Notes under the pieces: generated by a model | Told to the model about the DNA's origin: nothing | The model's input: the letters and a program-made list of their open reading frames with translations, nothing else | The model's database searches: none | Position numbers and translations under genes: made by a program | Part shown: in pieces, positions 43,402-52,872 of the stretch | Numbering within the stretch: position 1 is the first letter of the stretch | Layout of the letters: every line of letters starts with the position of its first letter | Assembly: GCA_014730275.1 (NCBI GenBank) | Contig: WJIL01000084.1 | Location: 42,097-106,096, forward strand | Length of the DNA: 64,000 nucleotides | DNA from: Candidatus Lokiarchaeota archaeon | GTDB lineage: Archaea; Asgardarchaeota; Thorarchaeia; Thorarchaeales; Thorarchaeaceae | Direction of reading: 5' to 3'

Positions 43402-44949
43402 TTACCTGCTGAACCAACCCTTGATATCCGATACTATCTTAGGTTCTGGCTTGTGCAACTCGTGCAATCTCCATTCGGATTCAAGATTCTTGTTATATTC
43501 AAGAAAACCTAATGAGTCCTTATGCCGTTTTTCTTCTATTTGCTTGAAGATGCTTTCTAGCCAGACCTTCTTAGTAACGGGCATACCCTCTGAAGCTAAG
43601 TCAAAGAGTGTTGGATGCAAATCGAATATCAATGCTTTTTCACTTATGAATCTGAGAACCGCGTCTTGTACCTGCTCAGGTATTTCTTCTAAATCAGTAA
43701 AGAAATACGTAGCCAGCGATGTATTGGTGTACGTTTCAGGAATAGAAAGCACAAACTCGAACGATTTTGAAAGCTTGGAAAGGTATGTTGCTGAATCAAG
43801 GAAGATATTGATTCTCGGTTTTCCTTCGAAATCCTGGGAATCAGGAGGAGCTTCTTCCTCATCAATGCCTTGAGCTACCTCCATGAGTTCTTCTCCAAAT
43901 TCGCGAAGTTCTTCTTCTTCAACTTCTTCCATATCATCGCTTTTGGAAATATTGGCTTGTTGAGCCTCCTCATCTGCATCAGGAGCTACCCGCTTTCGTT
44001 TATGCGGCGGTACATATCCCTCAAGTTCCATGAGATGATGAAAGATTAATGGAAGAAACAAATCATATAGGGTGTCACGGCTTTCATTGATGATTAGAAT
44101 TGTCTCTTCGTTATCTACTGCTTGAACTAATGGGCTTTGGTACTCTTCGGTCTCATCGAAGAAGTTCAACAAGTGCTCTCTAGAGAAAGTCTCCTTGACT
44201 CGTTTCTCCCATTCTTCATAGACCTCTTTGACCTCTTGTTTTCTACGATCCTTGAGCAGGTTCATGAACTTACCTAGATACTTGACTCCCCTAGATACTG
44301 CAGTTGTCGGACTGACAAATACTGTCATGAGTCCTACAGCTTCGCCGGCATATTCACTTGCTTCTGTTTTCTTGATTTTCCCCATTACTTCCTCAGTGAG
44401 CGAAGGTGGTCCCAGTTTCTCATTCAGTACTTCAATCATGCCCGCGACGTTCTCAAAAGAGGCATCTCCTGGACCAATCTCTTCACCCACGGGAGACGCA
44501 TCACTGAGAACCTCAGCAAATACATTTGGTCTCTTCGTCAGCCATGTGAGAGGTATCTTGTGTTGCTCGTACTCGTGCAACCATGTACGGTCTGAGGTTT
44601 TTGAGCCGAAATAGAGCTTTTTCGAGTCCGGAAATTCTCCATTAAACAGTTGAAGGAAGTTGTTGAACCCTTTTTCAGTTACTACTGTCGTTTCCCGTTC
44701 ACTAGTTATGTCTAGAATGAAAACAGTCGCCCCTTCAGATTCACATCCATGTTTGGCCATGGCTAGCATGGTCTGTTCCGGTGAAAGATGAAGGTTGTCT
44801 ACGTCGAGAAATGGTGTTTCATAATACGAGAATATACCTAATCTTCTCCAGGGTTGATTATCCAGCTTCTGTTTTATCGTACTGGAAAACCATTCATAAC
44901 CCCGTTGATAGGCTCGGCTCCGACCATTTTCGCTGTTTCCTTCTGACAT
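43402..44949 (-). CDS. Large unknown protein, possibly membrane-associated
   Basis: 515 residues, no recognised family. N-terminal ~150 residues are alpha/beta (FILDITSERETTVV, KLYFGSKTSDRTW) and reminiscent of a peptide-release-factor-like or RNase H-like fold, not securely. A moderately hydrophobic stretch (~205-235) could contact membrane. A very acidic low-complexity linker (~330-370) precedes a helical C-terminal domain ending in SDIKGWFSR. Same strand as the AbrB-like gene, with ~100 bases between. Function unknown. Confidence 0.6.
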   Translation of the reverse strand: MSEGNSENGRSRAYQRGYEWFSSTIKQKLDNQPWRRLGIFSYYETPFLDVDNLHLSPEQTMLAMAKHGCESEGATVFILDITSERETTVVTEKGFNNFLQLFNGEFPDSKKLYFGSKTSDRTWLHEYEQHKIPLTWLTKRPNVFAEVLSDASPVGEEIGPGDASFENVAGMIEVLNEKLGPPSLTEEVMGKIKKTEASEYAGEAVGLMTVFVSPTTAVSRGVKYLGKFMNLLKDRRKQEVKEVYEEWEKRVKETFSREHLLNFFDETEEYQSPLVQAVDNEETILIINESRDTLYDLFLPLIFHHLMELEGYVPPHKRKRVAPDADEEAQQANISKSDDMEEVEEEELREFGEELMEVAQGIDEEEAPPDSQDFEGKPRINIFLDSATYLSKLSKSFEFVLSIPETYTNTSLATYFFTDLEEIPEQVQDAVLRFISEKALIFDLHPTLFDLASEGMPVTKKVWLESIFKQIEEKRHKDSLGFLEYNKNLESEWRLHELHKPEPKIVSDIKGWFSR

Positions 44950-45031
44950 TCTATCAACTCACATCAGCGACGGGCTGAAAGTGTGTTATGTTCTTGATTC
45001 AAAGCAACTTGTGATAAAGCTATTGTGCTTT

Positions 45032-46234
45032 CTAATCACTTCTAACGGAGAATACTGCTACCACCAGACCAATTATGAGTAGTGATGCTATGAACAAAAC
45101 CCTCCAGTCAATCAGTGGTGGTGCTGGATTATTAGGATCCTCTTGGTTGAGAATTGATGCTTCATCTAGAGTCGTTAGAGTGCGTGCAGCATAGGCCATA
45201 TAGACAATATCACCTTCTTCTAGGCCTGGCACGGCTCCCCAGCTCCCATCCGCTGCCTGACAACCTGCTACGAATTCTGCAATAGCTGAAGTATCTTCAG
45301 GTATTGTGTCAAGGAGGTTTAGTGCCTGAATAGCGAAGTAGGTGCTGATCAAGTTAGTGTCGTTGGTTCCGACACCCTCTTGAAATCCACCTATGAATTC
45401 TCCTGAGGCGGATTCTATGATTTGTCTGTCCTTGATCCAATTTGCTATGCCTTGGAGATTATCCGTACCTTGAAACTCTCCTAAAATATCAAGGGCGAGA
45501 AGAGCTGCCGCTGTGGGAGTCACACCGACTGTTCTTGCACTGGGAGTTAGTGTAAATGCATCCCCTTGCCTACAGGATCGAATCCATTCAGTTGTCTTTG
45601 TTTTGTTCTGCAACCACTTGTCCATTGTGTCACCAGTAACCGAAGCTGCATGTTCCATGATCGAGAGGGCTCTGTAGGTGGAAAGCAAATCAGGCGAAGC
45701 GTCAGCTTGTGGACCAAAGCCTCCACTGGTTGATTGAGTTTTGTTGACATAAATGAGTGCAGCTGTGAAGTTGGTAGTTACATCCTCCATGCCTGGAATA
45801 TCATTATGGTCATTGAGTATTTTCCACGTTTCTACAGCTCTGAACGTGGAGATGATTGACACCGGACCTGCGAGGTATGCTGCAAAGCCACCGTATCTAT
45901 CATTGTCTTCATTACCTGATACCCATTGCACCTTTTGTGTGAAGTTCTTTGTTTTAACCAAATCGAATGGTGGGGGTCTTGAGGCCAAGTATCCTCCGTC
46001 AACATTTGGTGGCATATGATGCCTGAATACTATCGCTCCGAACGTACCTGCTATCCTAGAAGCACTGGCACCCGGAACTGTGAAGCCGCCTTCATCACCG
46101 TCATACATATCATCGAGGTATCGATTTGCGGTTTGCAGCCTCGTTGCTGGATTCGCTTGGGCTGGTTGAGCGATCATTGCTAGAAATAACAGAGTGAATG
46201 ACACGGCTAATGCAAATATCTTAACCTTACTCAT
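45032..46234 (-). CDS. Secreted prenyltransferase-fold repeat protein with C-terminal anchor
   Basis: 400 residues from the ATG at 46234; an upstream ATG at 46291 gives an extra 19 polar residues and is less likely because a signal peptide begins here (MSKVKIFALAVSFTLLFLAM..AQA). The body contains repeated GGF-type alpha/alpha-toroid motifs (DEGGFTVPG, RYGGFAAY, TSGGFGP, FIGGFQEG, DGSWGAVPG), as in prenyltransferase beta subunits and squalene-hopene cyclases. A C-terminal helix (VLFIASLLIIGLVVAVF) with a short basic end would anchor it outside the cell. The Asp-rich active site of cyclases is not evident, so binding is as likely as catalysis. Confidence 0.8.
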   Translation of the reverse strand: MSKVKIFALAVSFTLLFLAMIAQPAQANPATRLQTANRYLDDMYDGDEGGFTVPGASASRIAGTFGAIVFRHHMPPNVDGGYLASRPPPFDLVKTKNFTQKVQWVSGNEDNDRYGGFAAYLAGPVSIISTFRAVETWKILNDHNDIPGMEDVTTNFTAALIYVNKTQSTSGGFGPQADASPDLLSTYRALSIMEHAASVTGDTMDKWLQNKTKTTEWIRSCRQGDAFTLTPSARTVGVTPTAAALLALDILGEFQGTDNLQGIANWIKDRQIIESASGEFIGGFQEGVGTNDTNLISTYFAIQALNLLDTIPEDTSAIAEFVAGCQAADGSWGAVPGLEEGDIVYMAYAARTLTTLDEASILNQEDPNNPAPPLIDWRVLFIASLLIIGLVVAVFSVRSD

Positions 46235-46339
46235 GGGTATATCACGGCCATGGAAATGCTGCAAACTGTGGTTTGCGTTGCTGTTTTGCATCGGACTCGG
46301 TGTCGGTAATTAAGCTTTCCCATCAACAACGATTGTACA

Positions 46340-47290
46340 CTATCTCGGACCTTTTTCCATATGCCGTATGTAAGCGTATGCTGAATCTGCGGCAATGGCT
46401 CCGTGGCCTACAGCAACAGCAATTTGCTTCAGTGAATCGACAACATCTCCTGCTGCAAATACTCCTTTCACATTCGTCGCCATCTTGTCGGTCACGAGGA
46501 TTTCTCCACTATCGTTGGTCTCCACCCCTATGTCTTGGGCGATTTCGCTGTTCGGGCTTGATCCAAGGGCAACGAAAGCCCCATTTACTTCAAGTGTCTC
46601 TTGTTCACCGGTTTCCACGTTCTCGATGAGAAGTTCTTCAAGAACCTGATTGCCTCTGAATTCCTTTACGATTGTGTCCCAGAGTATCTCAACATCAGAA
46701 TTCATCAAGGCTCTTTCCATGGCATGTTCTGCTCTGAGTTCATCACGCCGATGAATCATGAATGTTTCTGATGTGATTTCTGATAGGTACACTGCTTCAG
46801 TAGCCGCAGTGTTTCCTCCACCAACGACTGCAACCTTTCGATCTCTGAAGAGAGGACCGTCGCAGGTAGCACAATATGATACTCCTCGCCCTGTGTATTC
46901 TTCTTCACCTGGTATACCAAGTGTTCTATGACCTCCGCCGGTTGCAATAACAATAGCATCTGCAGTATACTTTCCACGCTGGGTTTCAAGTATGAATTTG
47001 CGGCTGTTACCATCCTCAATTTCGATGTTATCGACCTCGGTGATTTCCTTGATTTTGGCACCGCATTCTCGAACCTGTTCCTTCATCCGTTCTGCCAATT
47101 CAATACCCTTAATCCAGACAAAGCCTGGATAGTTCTCGATACCCGGGCTCGTTGCCTGTGCACCACCTAGGACTTTGGCTTCCAATAAAAGTGTATCAAG
47201 ACCGTATCTTCCACCGTATATGGCTGCGGTCATTCCAGCGGGTCCACCGCCTACAACTACGAATTCCCAGTCGCGTTTCTCTTCAGACAT
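46340..47290 (-). CDS. trxB: Thioredoxin reductase
   Basis: 316 residues with FAD motif GGGPAGMTAAIYGGRYG, the redox CATC (~residues 139-142, SYCATCDGPLF), the NADPH motif VVGGGNTAATEA and the C-terminal FAAGDVVDS. Length and motif order are standard for the low-molecular-weight type. It reduces thioredoxin or a similar carrier with NADPH or another donor. No thioredoxin gene is adjacent. Confidence 0.94.
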   Translation of the reverse strand: MSEEKRDWEFVVVGGGPAGMTAAIYGGRYGLDTLLLEAKVLGGAQATSPGIENYPGFVWIKGIELAERMKEQVRECGAKIKEITEVDNIEIEDGNSRKFILETQRGKYTADAIVIATGGGHRTLGIPGEEEYTGRGVSYCATCDGPLFRDRKVAVVGGGNTAATEAVYLSEITSETFMIHRRDELRAEHAMERALMNSDVEILWDTIVKEFRGNQVLEELLIENVETGEQETLEVNGAFVALGSSPNSEIAQDIGVETNDSGEILVTDKMATNVKGVFAAGDVVDSLKQIAVAVGHGAIAADSAYAYIRHMEKGPR

Positions 47291-47348
47291 CCCAAAATGT
47301 TCTCCTAGAAATGTGTTGCTCTTGTTATTCCAGAAATACTGGCTATGT

Positions 47349-48212
47349 TTAATCTTTTCTTGTGACTATTGAAATTCTGTGCAAGTCTTCAGCATTCAGT
47401 CCCTTGTTGGGTAACAAATCAACGCGTTCTACCGGGGTCAGCAAATCATCAACTCGATTCATCGTAACTTCTCGAAGCGGTTCGTTACCTCTTTTCATCA
47501 AAAAAGCTGCTTTGCTGAATTTCTCTGGATCATATTCAAATGCTTGTGCAGGCCCAACAACAAACACTTGGTCTACCTTCTTCAGTTGCTCCCATGGCCA
47601 TATTGAATTGTTGAATGATTCAATGATTACAACATCAGCTTTAGATTCTATTGCTTGAAAACAGCTTTCCACACAGCTCTCAAAATGTTGTTGCTCGTAT
47701 TGTCTTACCTCTTTAAGAGAGGATATGGGTACAATTTCACAATTCTGGGTTAAAGATTCCATCGTATCGGATTTCATCACGGTTGTCCCATTTTCAATAA
47801 GCTCAGTAGCAGCAACTACGCTTGATTGTGGTTTTCCATCATTATCTTTGGTGAAACGCTGCAACACCAATACCGAATCCCATCCTGCCAATGCAAGAGA
47901 AGTAAATGGTAGATTCCCCGGTTTGTCGATGATTGCTGGAGCAAACATACGATGCACCGGATTTGTGACCGTGACAGGGAAACTGGATCCTAGTTCATCC
48001 CTCACACGTCGGGCATCTAGTGAGAACAACTCGCCTTGCTCAATACAATCTTTGGTGTGATCATGATGAAACCAGTAGCTATGACCACTTATTGGTTTGA
48101 AGTATTCTGGATTGATTCCTTGCTCCTGCAAGAACCGACCAAGTTGAATCGTGAATGTCGTCTTACCTGAACGAAACGGATTAACGCCGGAAATCAGTAT
48201 TCTTGTGGTCAC
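47349..48212 (-). CDS. Predicted archaeal P-loop ATPase/GTPase
   Basis: 287 residues with an N-terminal P-loop GVNPFRSGKTTF (~9-20) of the MinD/BioD-like type and a Walker B-like strand ADVVIIESFNN (~190-200). The family is recognised as an uncharacterised archaeal P-loop ATPase. It lies 58 bases upstream of thioredoxin reductase on the same strand. Partner and role unknown. Confidence 0.7.
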   Translation of the reverse strand: MTTRILISGVNPFRSGKTTFTIQLGRFLQEQGINPEYFKPISGHSYWFHHDHTKDCIEQGELFSLDARRVRDELGSSFPVTVTNPVHRMFAPAIIDKPGNLPFTSLALAGWDSVLVLQRFTKDNDGKPQSSVVAATELIENGTTVMKSDTMESLTQNCEIVPISSLKEVRQYEQQHFESCVESCFQAIESKADVVIIESFNNSIWPWEQLKKVDQVFVVGPAQAFEYDPEKFSKAAFLMKRGNEPLREVTMNRVDDLLTPVERVDLLPNKGLNAEDLHRISIVTRKD

Positions 48213-48301
48213 GGGCTATTCTCCTCGAAAAAAGAAAAAGTAGAGGTTGGAGCCCTGCTGGGCTCCTTGCTCTTCATTTCAATTAGCTTTGTACTAAACT
48301 A

Positions 48302-49984
48302 TCACATCGGAGGCATGCCGCCCATGCCGCCCATGCCACCCATACCGCCCATGCCGCCCATGCCGCCAGCGCCTCCACCGGGTGGACCAGCGGGAGCCTC
48401 TGTGGCCTTGGCTGCGATGACATCGTCAATTCGCAGTATCATTTGGGCAGCTTCTGCTGCGGATCGAATGGCCTGATGCTTCACACGAGCAGGCTCGATA
48501 ACGCCTTCTTTCTGCATATCAGATATCTCGCCTTTGAGTACGTTGACTCCTGCCCAGATACCTGCCTTGCCAGAATGTTCTTTGTTGAGGTCAGCGATGA
48601 TATCGATTGGGTCATGACCGCCATTCTCGGCTAGAGTCTTTGGTACGACTCTGAGTGCCTCAGCGAATGCCTCGATAGCAAGCTGCTCACGACCGCCAAC
48701 TTTCTTTGCGTAGGCTTCAAGTCTCTTGGATATCTCTGCTTCTGGAGCTCCACCGCCTCCGACATATGTACTGTCTTCAACGACGTTTCTCACAACACAG
48801 AGAGCATCGTGAAGGCCTCTCTCGGCCTCGTCTACAACATGCTCGGTACCACCACGAATGACAATGGAAACTGCCTTGGGGTCTTTGCATTCTCTGATGT
48901 AGACCAGCTTGTCGTCAGCAATCTTGACTTCCTCGACAATGCCAGCTTCACCTAACGCGTCTGCGTCAAGTTCATCCAAGCTACTAGCAACGTTTGCGCC
49001 TGTAGCTTTGGCAAGCTTCTCTAGAGTGCTCTTCTTGGCTCTGCGAATCGCCAAGACGCCTGCCTTGGAAAGGTAGTGCTGGGCAACGTCATCAATGCCC
49101 TTCTGACAAATCAGGACATTGGTGCCTGTCTCAATGATTCTGTCGACCATCTTCTTGAGCATGCGCTCTTCTTCGTCAATGAATTGCTTGAGCTGATCAG
49201 GTCTATCAATCTTGATTTCAGCATCGAATTCGGTCTTCTCGACCTCGATGGGTGCATTGACCAGCGCAATCTTTGCCTTCTCGACCTTCTTGGGCATGGC
49301 TGCATGGACGACTTCTTTGTCCACTACCATACCATCTACGAGCTCTGTCTCGAGTAGGCTCTTGCCCTGCTTCTTGATGACTTCAATCATATCAATGTCA
49401 GCGACAGTCTTGCCGTCAACTTCTTCTTTCACTTGAAGAACCGCATCGACAGCGATGTTGGCAAAGTGATCTTTAGTTCCAACAATGGATTTGCTGTTCA
49501 TGGATGTGGAAGCAATCTTCTTCAGAATCTCCTTGTCCATCCCTTCCATGGATACTGAAATCTCATTGAGAATCTCTGTAGCTTTCTCTGCTGCCTTCTG
49601 ATATCCGCCAACAATGATGGTTGGATGAATATTCTTCTCTAGAAGGTCCTGTGCTCTCTTCAGCAGCTCACCCGCAATCACAACAGAAGTCGTTGTGCCG
49701 TCACCAGTCTCCTGGTCTTGGCTCTTAGCGACCTCTACAAGCATCTTCGCAGCCGGATGCTGGACATCTATCTCTTTGAGAATCGATGCACCGTCATTGG
49801 TGATTGTAACATCACCAAGCGAGTCAACCAGCATCTTGTCCATACCGCGTGGGCCAAGGGTTGACCTGACCGCCTCCGCGATAATCCTGCCTGCATTGAC
49901 GTTGTTTTCTTGCGCGGATCTGCCGCGAGTTCGCGAGGTACCTTCCTTCAAAATTAGTACTGGAGTGCCACTCAATTGTGCCAT
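48302..49984 (-). CDS. Thermosome subunit (group II chaperonin)
   Basis: 560 residues. N-terminal GTSRTRG and [15 protein letters not shown]-binding [15 protein letters not shown], the equatorial, intermediate and apical domains in order, and [13 protein letters not shown] near the end. The C-terminus is a string of GGM repeats (about six) that faces the ring interior. Only one subunit gene is in the window. It folds proteins in an ATP-driven, lid-containing ring. A dyad in the 5' region may be a stress-regulator site. Confidence 0.97.
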   Translation of the reverse strand: MAQLSGTPVLILKEGTSRTRGRSAQENNVNAGRIIAEAVRSTLGPRGMDKMLVDSLGDVTITNDGASILKEIDVQHPAAKMLVEVAKSQDQETGDGTTTSVVIAGELLKRAQDLLEKNIHPTIIVGGYQKAAEKATEILNEISVSMEGMDKEILKKIASTSMNSKSIVGTKDHFANIAVDAVLQVKEEVDGKTVADIDMIEVIKKQGKSLLETELVDGMVVDKEVVHAAMPKKVEKAKIALVNAPIEVEKTEFDAEIKIDRPDQLKQFIDEEERMLKKMVDRIIETGTNVLICQKGIDDVAQHYLSKAGVLAIRRAKKSTLEKLAKATGANVASSLDELDADALGEAGIVEEVKIADDKLVYIRECKDPKAVSIVIRGGTEHVVDEAERGLHDALCVVRNVVEDSTYVGGGGAPEAEISKRLEAYAKKVGGREQLAIEAFAEALRVVPKTLAENGGHDPIDIIADLNKEHSGKAGIWAGVNVLKGEISDMQKEGVIEPARVKHQAIRSAAEAAQMILRIDDVIAAKATEAPAGPPGGGAGGMGGMGGMGGMGGMGGMPPM

Positions 49985-50062
49985 TTCTTATACCTCTATT
50001 TTGTCTTCTATTTACGTACGAAAGCGCACCACAGAATGCCTGAAGTTTCGGTTGACAAAACT

Positions 50063-50084
50063 GTACATGCGCTTCGCGATGTAC
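50063..50084 (-). promoter_or_regulatory. Dyad in the thermosome 5' region
   Basis: GTACAT (50063-50068) and ATGTAC (50079-50084) form a perfect inverted repeat around a GC-rich core. It lies ~80 bases before the thermosome ATG, downstream of a TATA-like CTTTAAAAA near 50112-50122, so it overlaps or follows the transcription start. Heat-shock repressors in archaea bind in this position, but the site does not match a known operator. Confidence 0.35.
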
Positions 50085-50276
50085 TTGCTGATTTCCAACG
50101 GTACATTTCAGTTTTTAAAGCTTGCTTTACCCACTATCCACTTTCCTTCTGGCCAAAGAAAGGCTATTCGTTTAGGAATAGGTCTTTGAACAAACAATTC
50201 TTGGTACGAACACGCTAATAAGCAAAGCCAGCGTGGTACATATCAAAATGTTCTTTCGAGACGGAGTTCTTTCTGT

Positions 50277-51992
50277 ATGGATTTAAGTTTCAACATAGGT
50301 GGCGCGGCTGGTCAGGGAATCAATACTATCGGAGATTTGGTCGCACAGGTTTTTGTGAAGAATGGCCTCTATACGTTCACCATAAAGGACTACATGTCAC
50401 GCGTTAGAGGGGGTTACAATTTCACGCAAATTCGTGTTTCTGATGAGCACGTTCATGCTCCAGTACATGGCGTAGATGTGATAATCGCCCTAACGAAGGA
50501 CGCCATTATCAATCAGAGAGATCGCCTTGTGGAAGGGGGGGTCATTATCTTCGATGAATCGCTTGGTTTTGAAGAGTGTGAGAGGTGTCATTTACCGTTG
50601 CCACTCGAAGAGACGGCAGAAGAGGTTGGTGGCAACGTTCGTATGATGAATGCTGCTGCTCTGGGGGCATTGCTTTCCGTTCTCAAAATGCCGATTTCGT
50701 TGGCGGAAAACGCACTAGCAGATATCTTTGGTGACAAGGGTGAAAGCGTGGTCGAAGGTAACGTCAAAGTAGCACGAACAATGTATGAAGAAGTAAAAGG
50801 TGAACTTGCCCAACGCTGTGATCACGATTTCAGTAGCGTTGAGAAAGGTCCTTCCGAAGACCGATTACTGGTAACTGGAAACCAAGCTATTGCGCTTGGG
50901 GCTATGGCGGCAAACCTGAAGTGGATTTCAGCCTATCCAATGAGCCCCTCTACATCGTTGTTCCAATTCATCATACAGAATTCGCGGCGCCTACAAATTG
51001 GTGGTCTGCAAACCGAGGACGAGATAGCAGGACTCAATATGGCTCTTGGTGCTTCACATACTGGGGCACGATCCATGGTGACGACCTCGGGTGGTGGGTT
51101 CTCGTTGATGGTCGAAGCGGTTGGACTGGCGGGTATGGCAGAGATACCGATAGTCATCTATAATGCTCAACGCCCCGGTCCAAGTACTGGTTTACCAACC
51201 CGGACTGAACAAGGTGACTTGCTGTTCATGCTTCACTCCTCACAAGGCGAGTTTCCAAGGATTATGATTGCTCCGAAAGATCCTCTTGAGGCATACTATC
51301 TCACAAAGGATGCCTTTCGTCTGGCCGACAAATTCCAGGTTCCAGTGATGGTGCTCGGTGATCAGCATTTGGCAGAATTCACCATGAATATCCCCAGAAT
51401 AGAAATTGGTGAGGTTGACATGGACCGTGGAAAACTTGCTGAAAAGCCCGATAAACCCTACAAGAGATTCAAAGTCACCGATGATGGAGTTTCCCCTCGT
51501 GCCTTCCCTGGTGATGAGGAAGTTGTCGTTGCAGCTTCTGGGAACACACATAACGAATTTGGACACATTTCTGAGGACCCAGATAATCGAAACGCCATGG
51601 TTGAGAAACGATTAGCCAAACTACCTTGGATACTCGATGAATTGGAAGAACCCAAAGTCTACGGCGATAAGAAGGCAGACTACACGTTGCTAACTTGGGG
51701 GTCTACTTGGGGAGCCGCTTATGAGGCAATGCAGCGTTTGTCGCAGGATGGCATATCTATTAATCAGCTTCATTTTGCTTATCTGTACCCTCTCAAAACG
51801 GAAACATTGAAAGAAATCTGGGAAAAGGCAAAGAAACTCATATCCGTTGAACAGAATGCTACATCACAGTTCGCGAAGCTTGTCAGGATGGAATCGGGGT
51901 TGAGTGTCGATGAAGAGATTAACAAATATGACGGGCGTCCGATGACGCCAGAATGGATTATCAAACAGCTCGAGGAGGTTGGTGTACAATGA
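50277..51992 (+). CDS. korA: 2-oxoacid:ferredoxin oxidoreductase, fused gamma-alpha subunit
   Basis: 571 residues. The gamma domain comes first (~1-185, starting LSFNIGGAAGQGINTIG), then the alpha domain (~190-571) with GNQAIALGAMAANLKWISAYPMSPST and PGPSTGLPTRTEQGDL. This is the two-subunit type known from Sulfolobus-like archaea, with no separate delta ferredoxin subunit. It oxidises 2-oxoglutarate or other 2-oxoacids with CoA and ferredoxin. korB follows with a four-base overlap. Substrate choice is inferred from the adjacent TCA genes. Confidence 0.93.
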   Translation: MDLSFNIGGAAGQGINTIGDLVAQVFVKNGLYTFTIKDYMSRVRGGYNFTQIRVSDEHVHAPVHGVDVIIALTKDAIINQRDRLVEGGVIIFDESLGFEECERCHLPLPLEETAEEVGGNVRMMNAAALGALLSVLKMPISLAENALADIFGDKGESVVEGNVKVARTMYEEVKGELAQRCDHDFSSVEKGPSEDRLLVTGNQAIALGAMAANLKWISAYPMSPSTSLFQFIIQNSRRLQIGGLQTEDEIAGLNMALGASHTGARSMVTTSGGGFSLMVEAVGLAGMAEIPIVIYNAQRPGPSTGLPTRTEQGDLLFMLHSSQGEFPRIMIAPKDPLEAYYLTKDAFRLADKFQVPVMVLGDQHLAEFTMNIPRIEIGEVDMDRGKLAEKPDKPYKRFKVTDDGVSPRAFPGDEEVVVAASGNTHNEFGHISEDPDNRNAMVEKRLAKLPWILDELEEPKVYGDKKADYTLLTWGSTWGAAYEAMQRLSQDGISINQLHFAYLYPLKTETLKEIWEKAKKLISVEQNATSQFAKLVRMESGLSVDEEINKYDGRPMTPEWIIKQLEEVGVQ

Positions 51993-52849
51993 TTGAAAGA
52001 GAGGATTTGGAACCACCGCAGGAAATCCAGTGGTGTCCAGGTTGTGGCAACTTCGGTATTCTGAGAGCACTGAAGCAAGCTGTCATGGAACTTAGTAATT
52101 CCAAGCATGAATTCTTCCTAGTATCTGGCATTGGACAATCAGGGAAGACACCACATTTCATCAATCTTAATGGATTCCACACACTTCATGGGCGGGCCAT
52201 TCCGGTTGCTACAGGTGCCCATGTAGCCAATACTGACTTGAAGGTCATCGTGCATGGGGGAGATGGAGATTTGCTTGGTGAAGGTCTCGGTCATCTGATG
52301 CATGCTGCACGGAGAAATGTGAACATTACTTGTCTTCTTCACAATAACGGCGTGTATGGTCTAACCAAAGGGCAGTACTCACCAACATCACCACACGGAT
52401 TTGTTAGTAAAACCTCGCCACCACCAACCGGTGTTCCCATGGATCCAGTCAATCCGCTAGGTGTTGCTCTGATTGGCGGCGCTACGTTTGTGGCGAGAGG
52501 ATTCGCGGGGGACATCAAGCAGTTGACTGAGCTGATAGTTGATGCTGTGAAGCATCCTGGTTTTGCTTTGGTAGAGCTTATGCAACCATGTGTGGTTTTT
52601 AATCCAAAATGGGGCTGGGATTTCTTCAGAGAACGGGTATACAAGCTTGAGGATGACTATGATAACAAGAGCAAAACAGCCGCGCTTGAGAAATCATTCG
52701 AGTTCGGAGACCGTATTCCCACTGGAGTGTTCTACAAGCAAGAAAAAACCCATTTCGTTCAGGAATTACAGCTTCCTGAAGGACGCCTAAGAGACCATAC
52801 CAACGACCGTGAAGAAATTCAAAACATAATTGACGAAATGCTAGTCTAA
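51989..52849 (+). CDS. korB: 2-oxoacid:ferredoxin oxidoreductase beta subunit
   Basis: 286 residues from the ATG at 51989, preceded by GGAGG and overlapping the korA stop (ATGA). The N-terminal WCPGCGNFGIL supplies Fe-S ligands and the TPP site is VIVHGGDGDLLGEG followed by HNNGVYGLTKGQYSPTSP. It binds TPP and the 4Fe-4S cluster. Fumarase follows after 23 bases, in one transcription unit. Confidence 0.94.
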   Translation: MIEREDLEPPQEIQWCPGCGNFGILRALKQAVMELSNSKHEFFLVSGIGQSGKTPHFINLNGFHTLHGRAIPVATGAHVANTDLKVIVHGGDGDLLGEGLGHLMHAARRNVNITCLLHNNGVYGLTKGQYSPTSPHGFVSKTSPPPTGVPMDPVNPLGVALIGGATFVARGFAGDIKQLTELIVDAVKHPGFALVELMQPCVVFNPKWGWDFFRERVYKLEDDYDNKSKTAALEKSFEFGDRIPTGVFYKQEKTHFVQELQLPEGRLRDHTNDREEIQNIIDEMLV

Positions 52850-52872
52850 TCTAAGTATTGATGTGACCTGTC

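Noticed and set aside
48305..48375. Tandem repeat or CRISPR-like array
   Set aside because: The repeats encode the in-frame GGM tail of the thermosome; units are too short and spacers absent.
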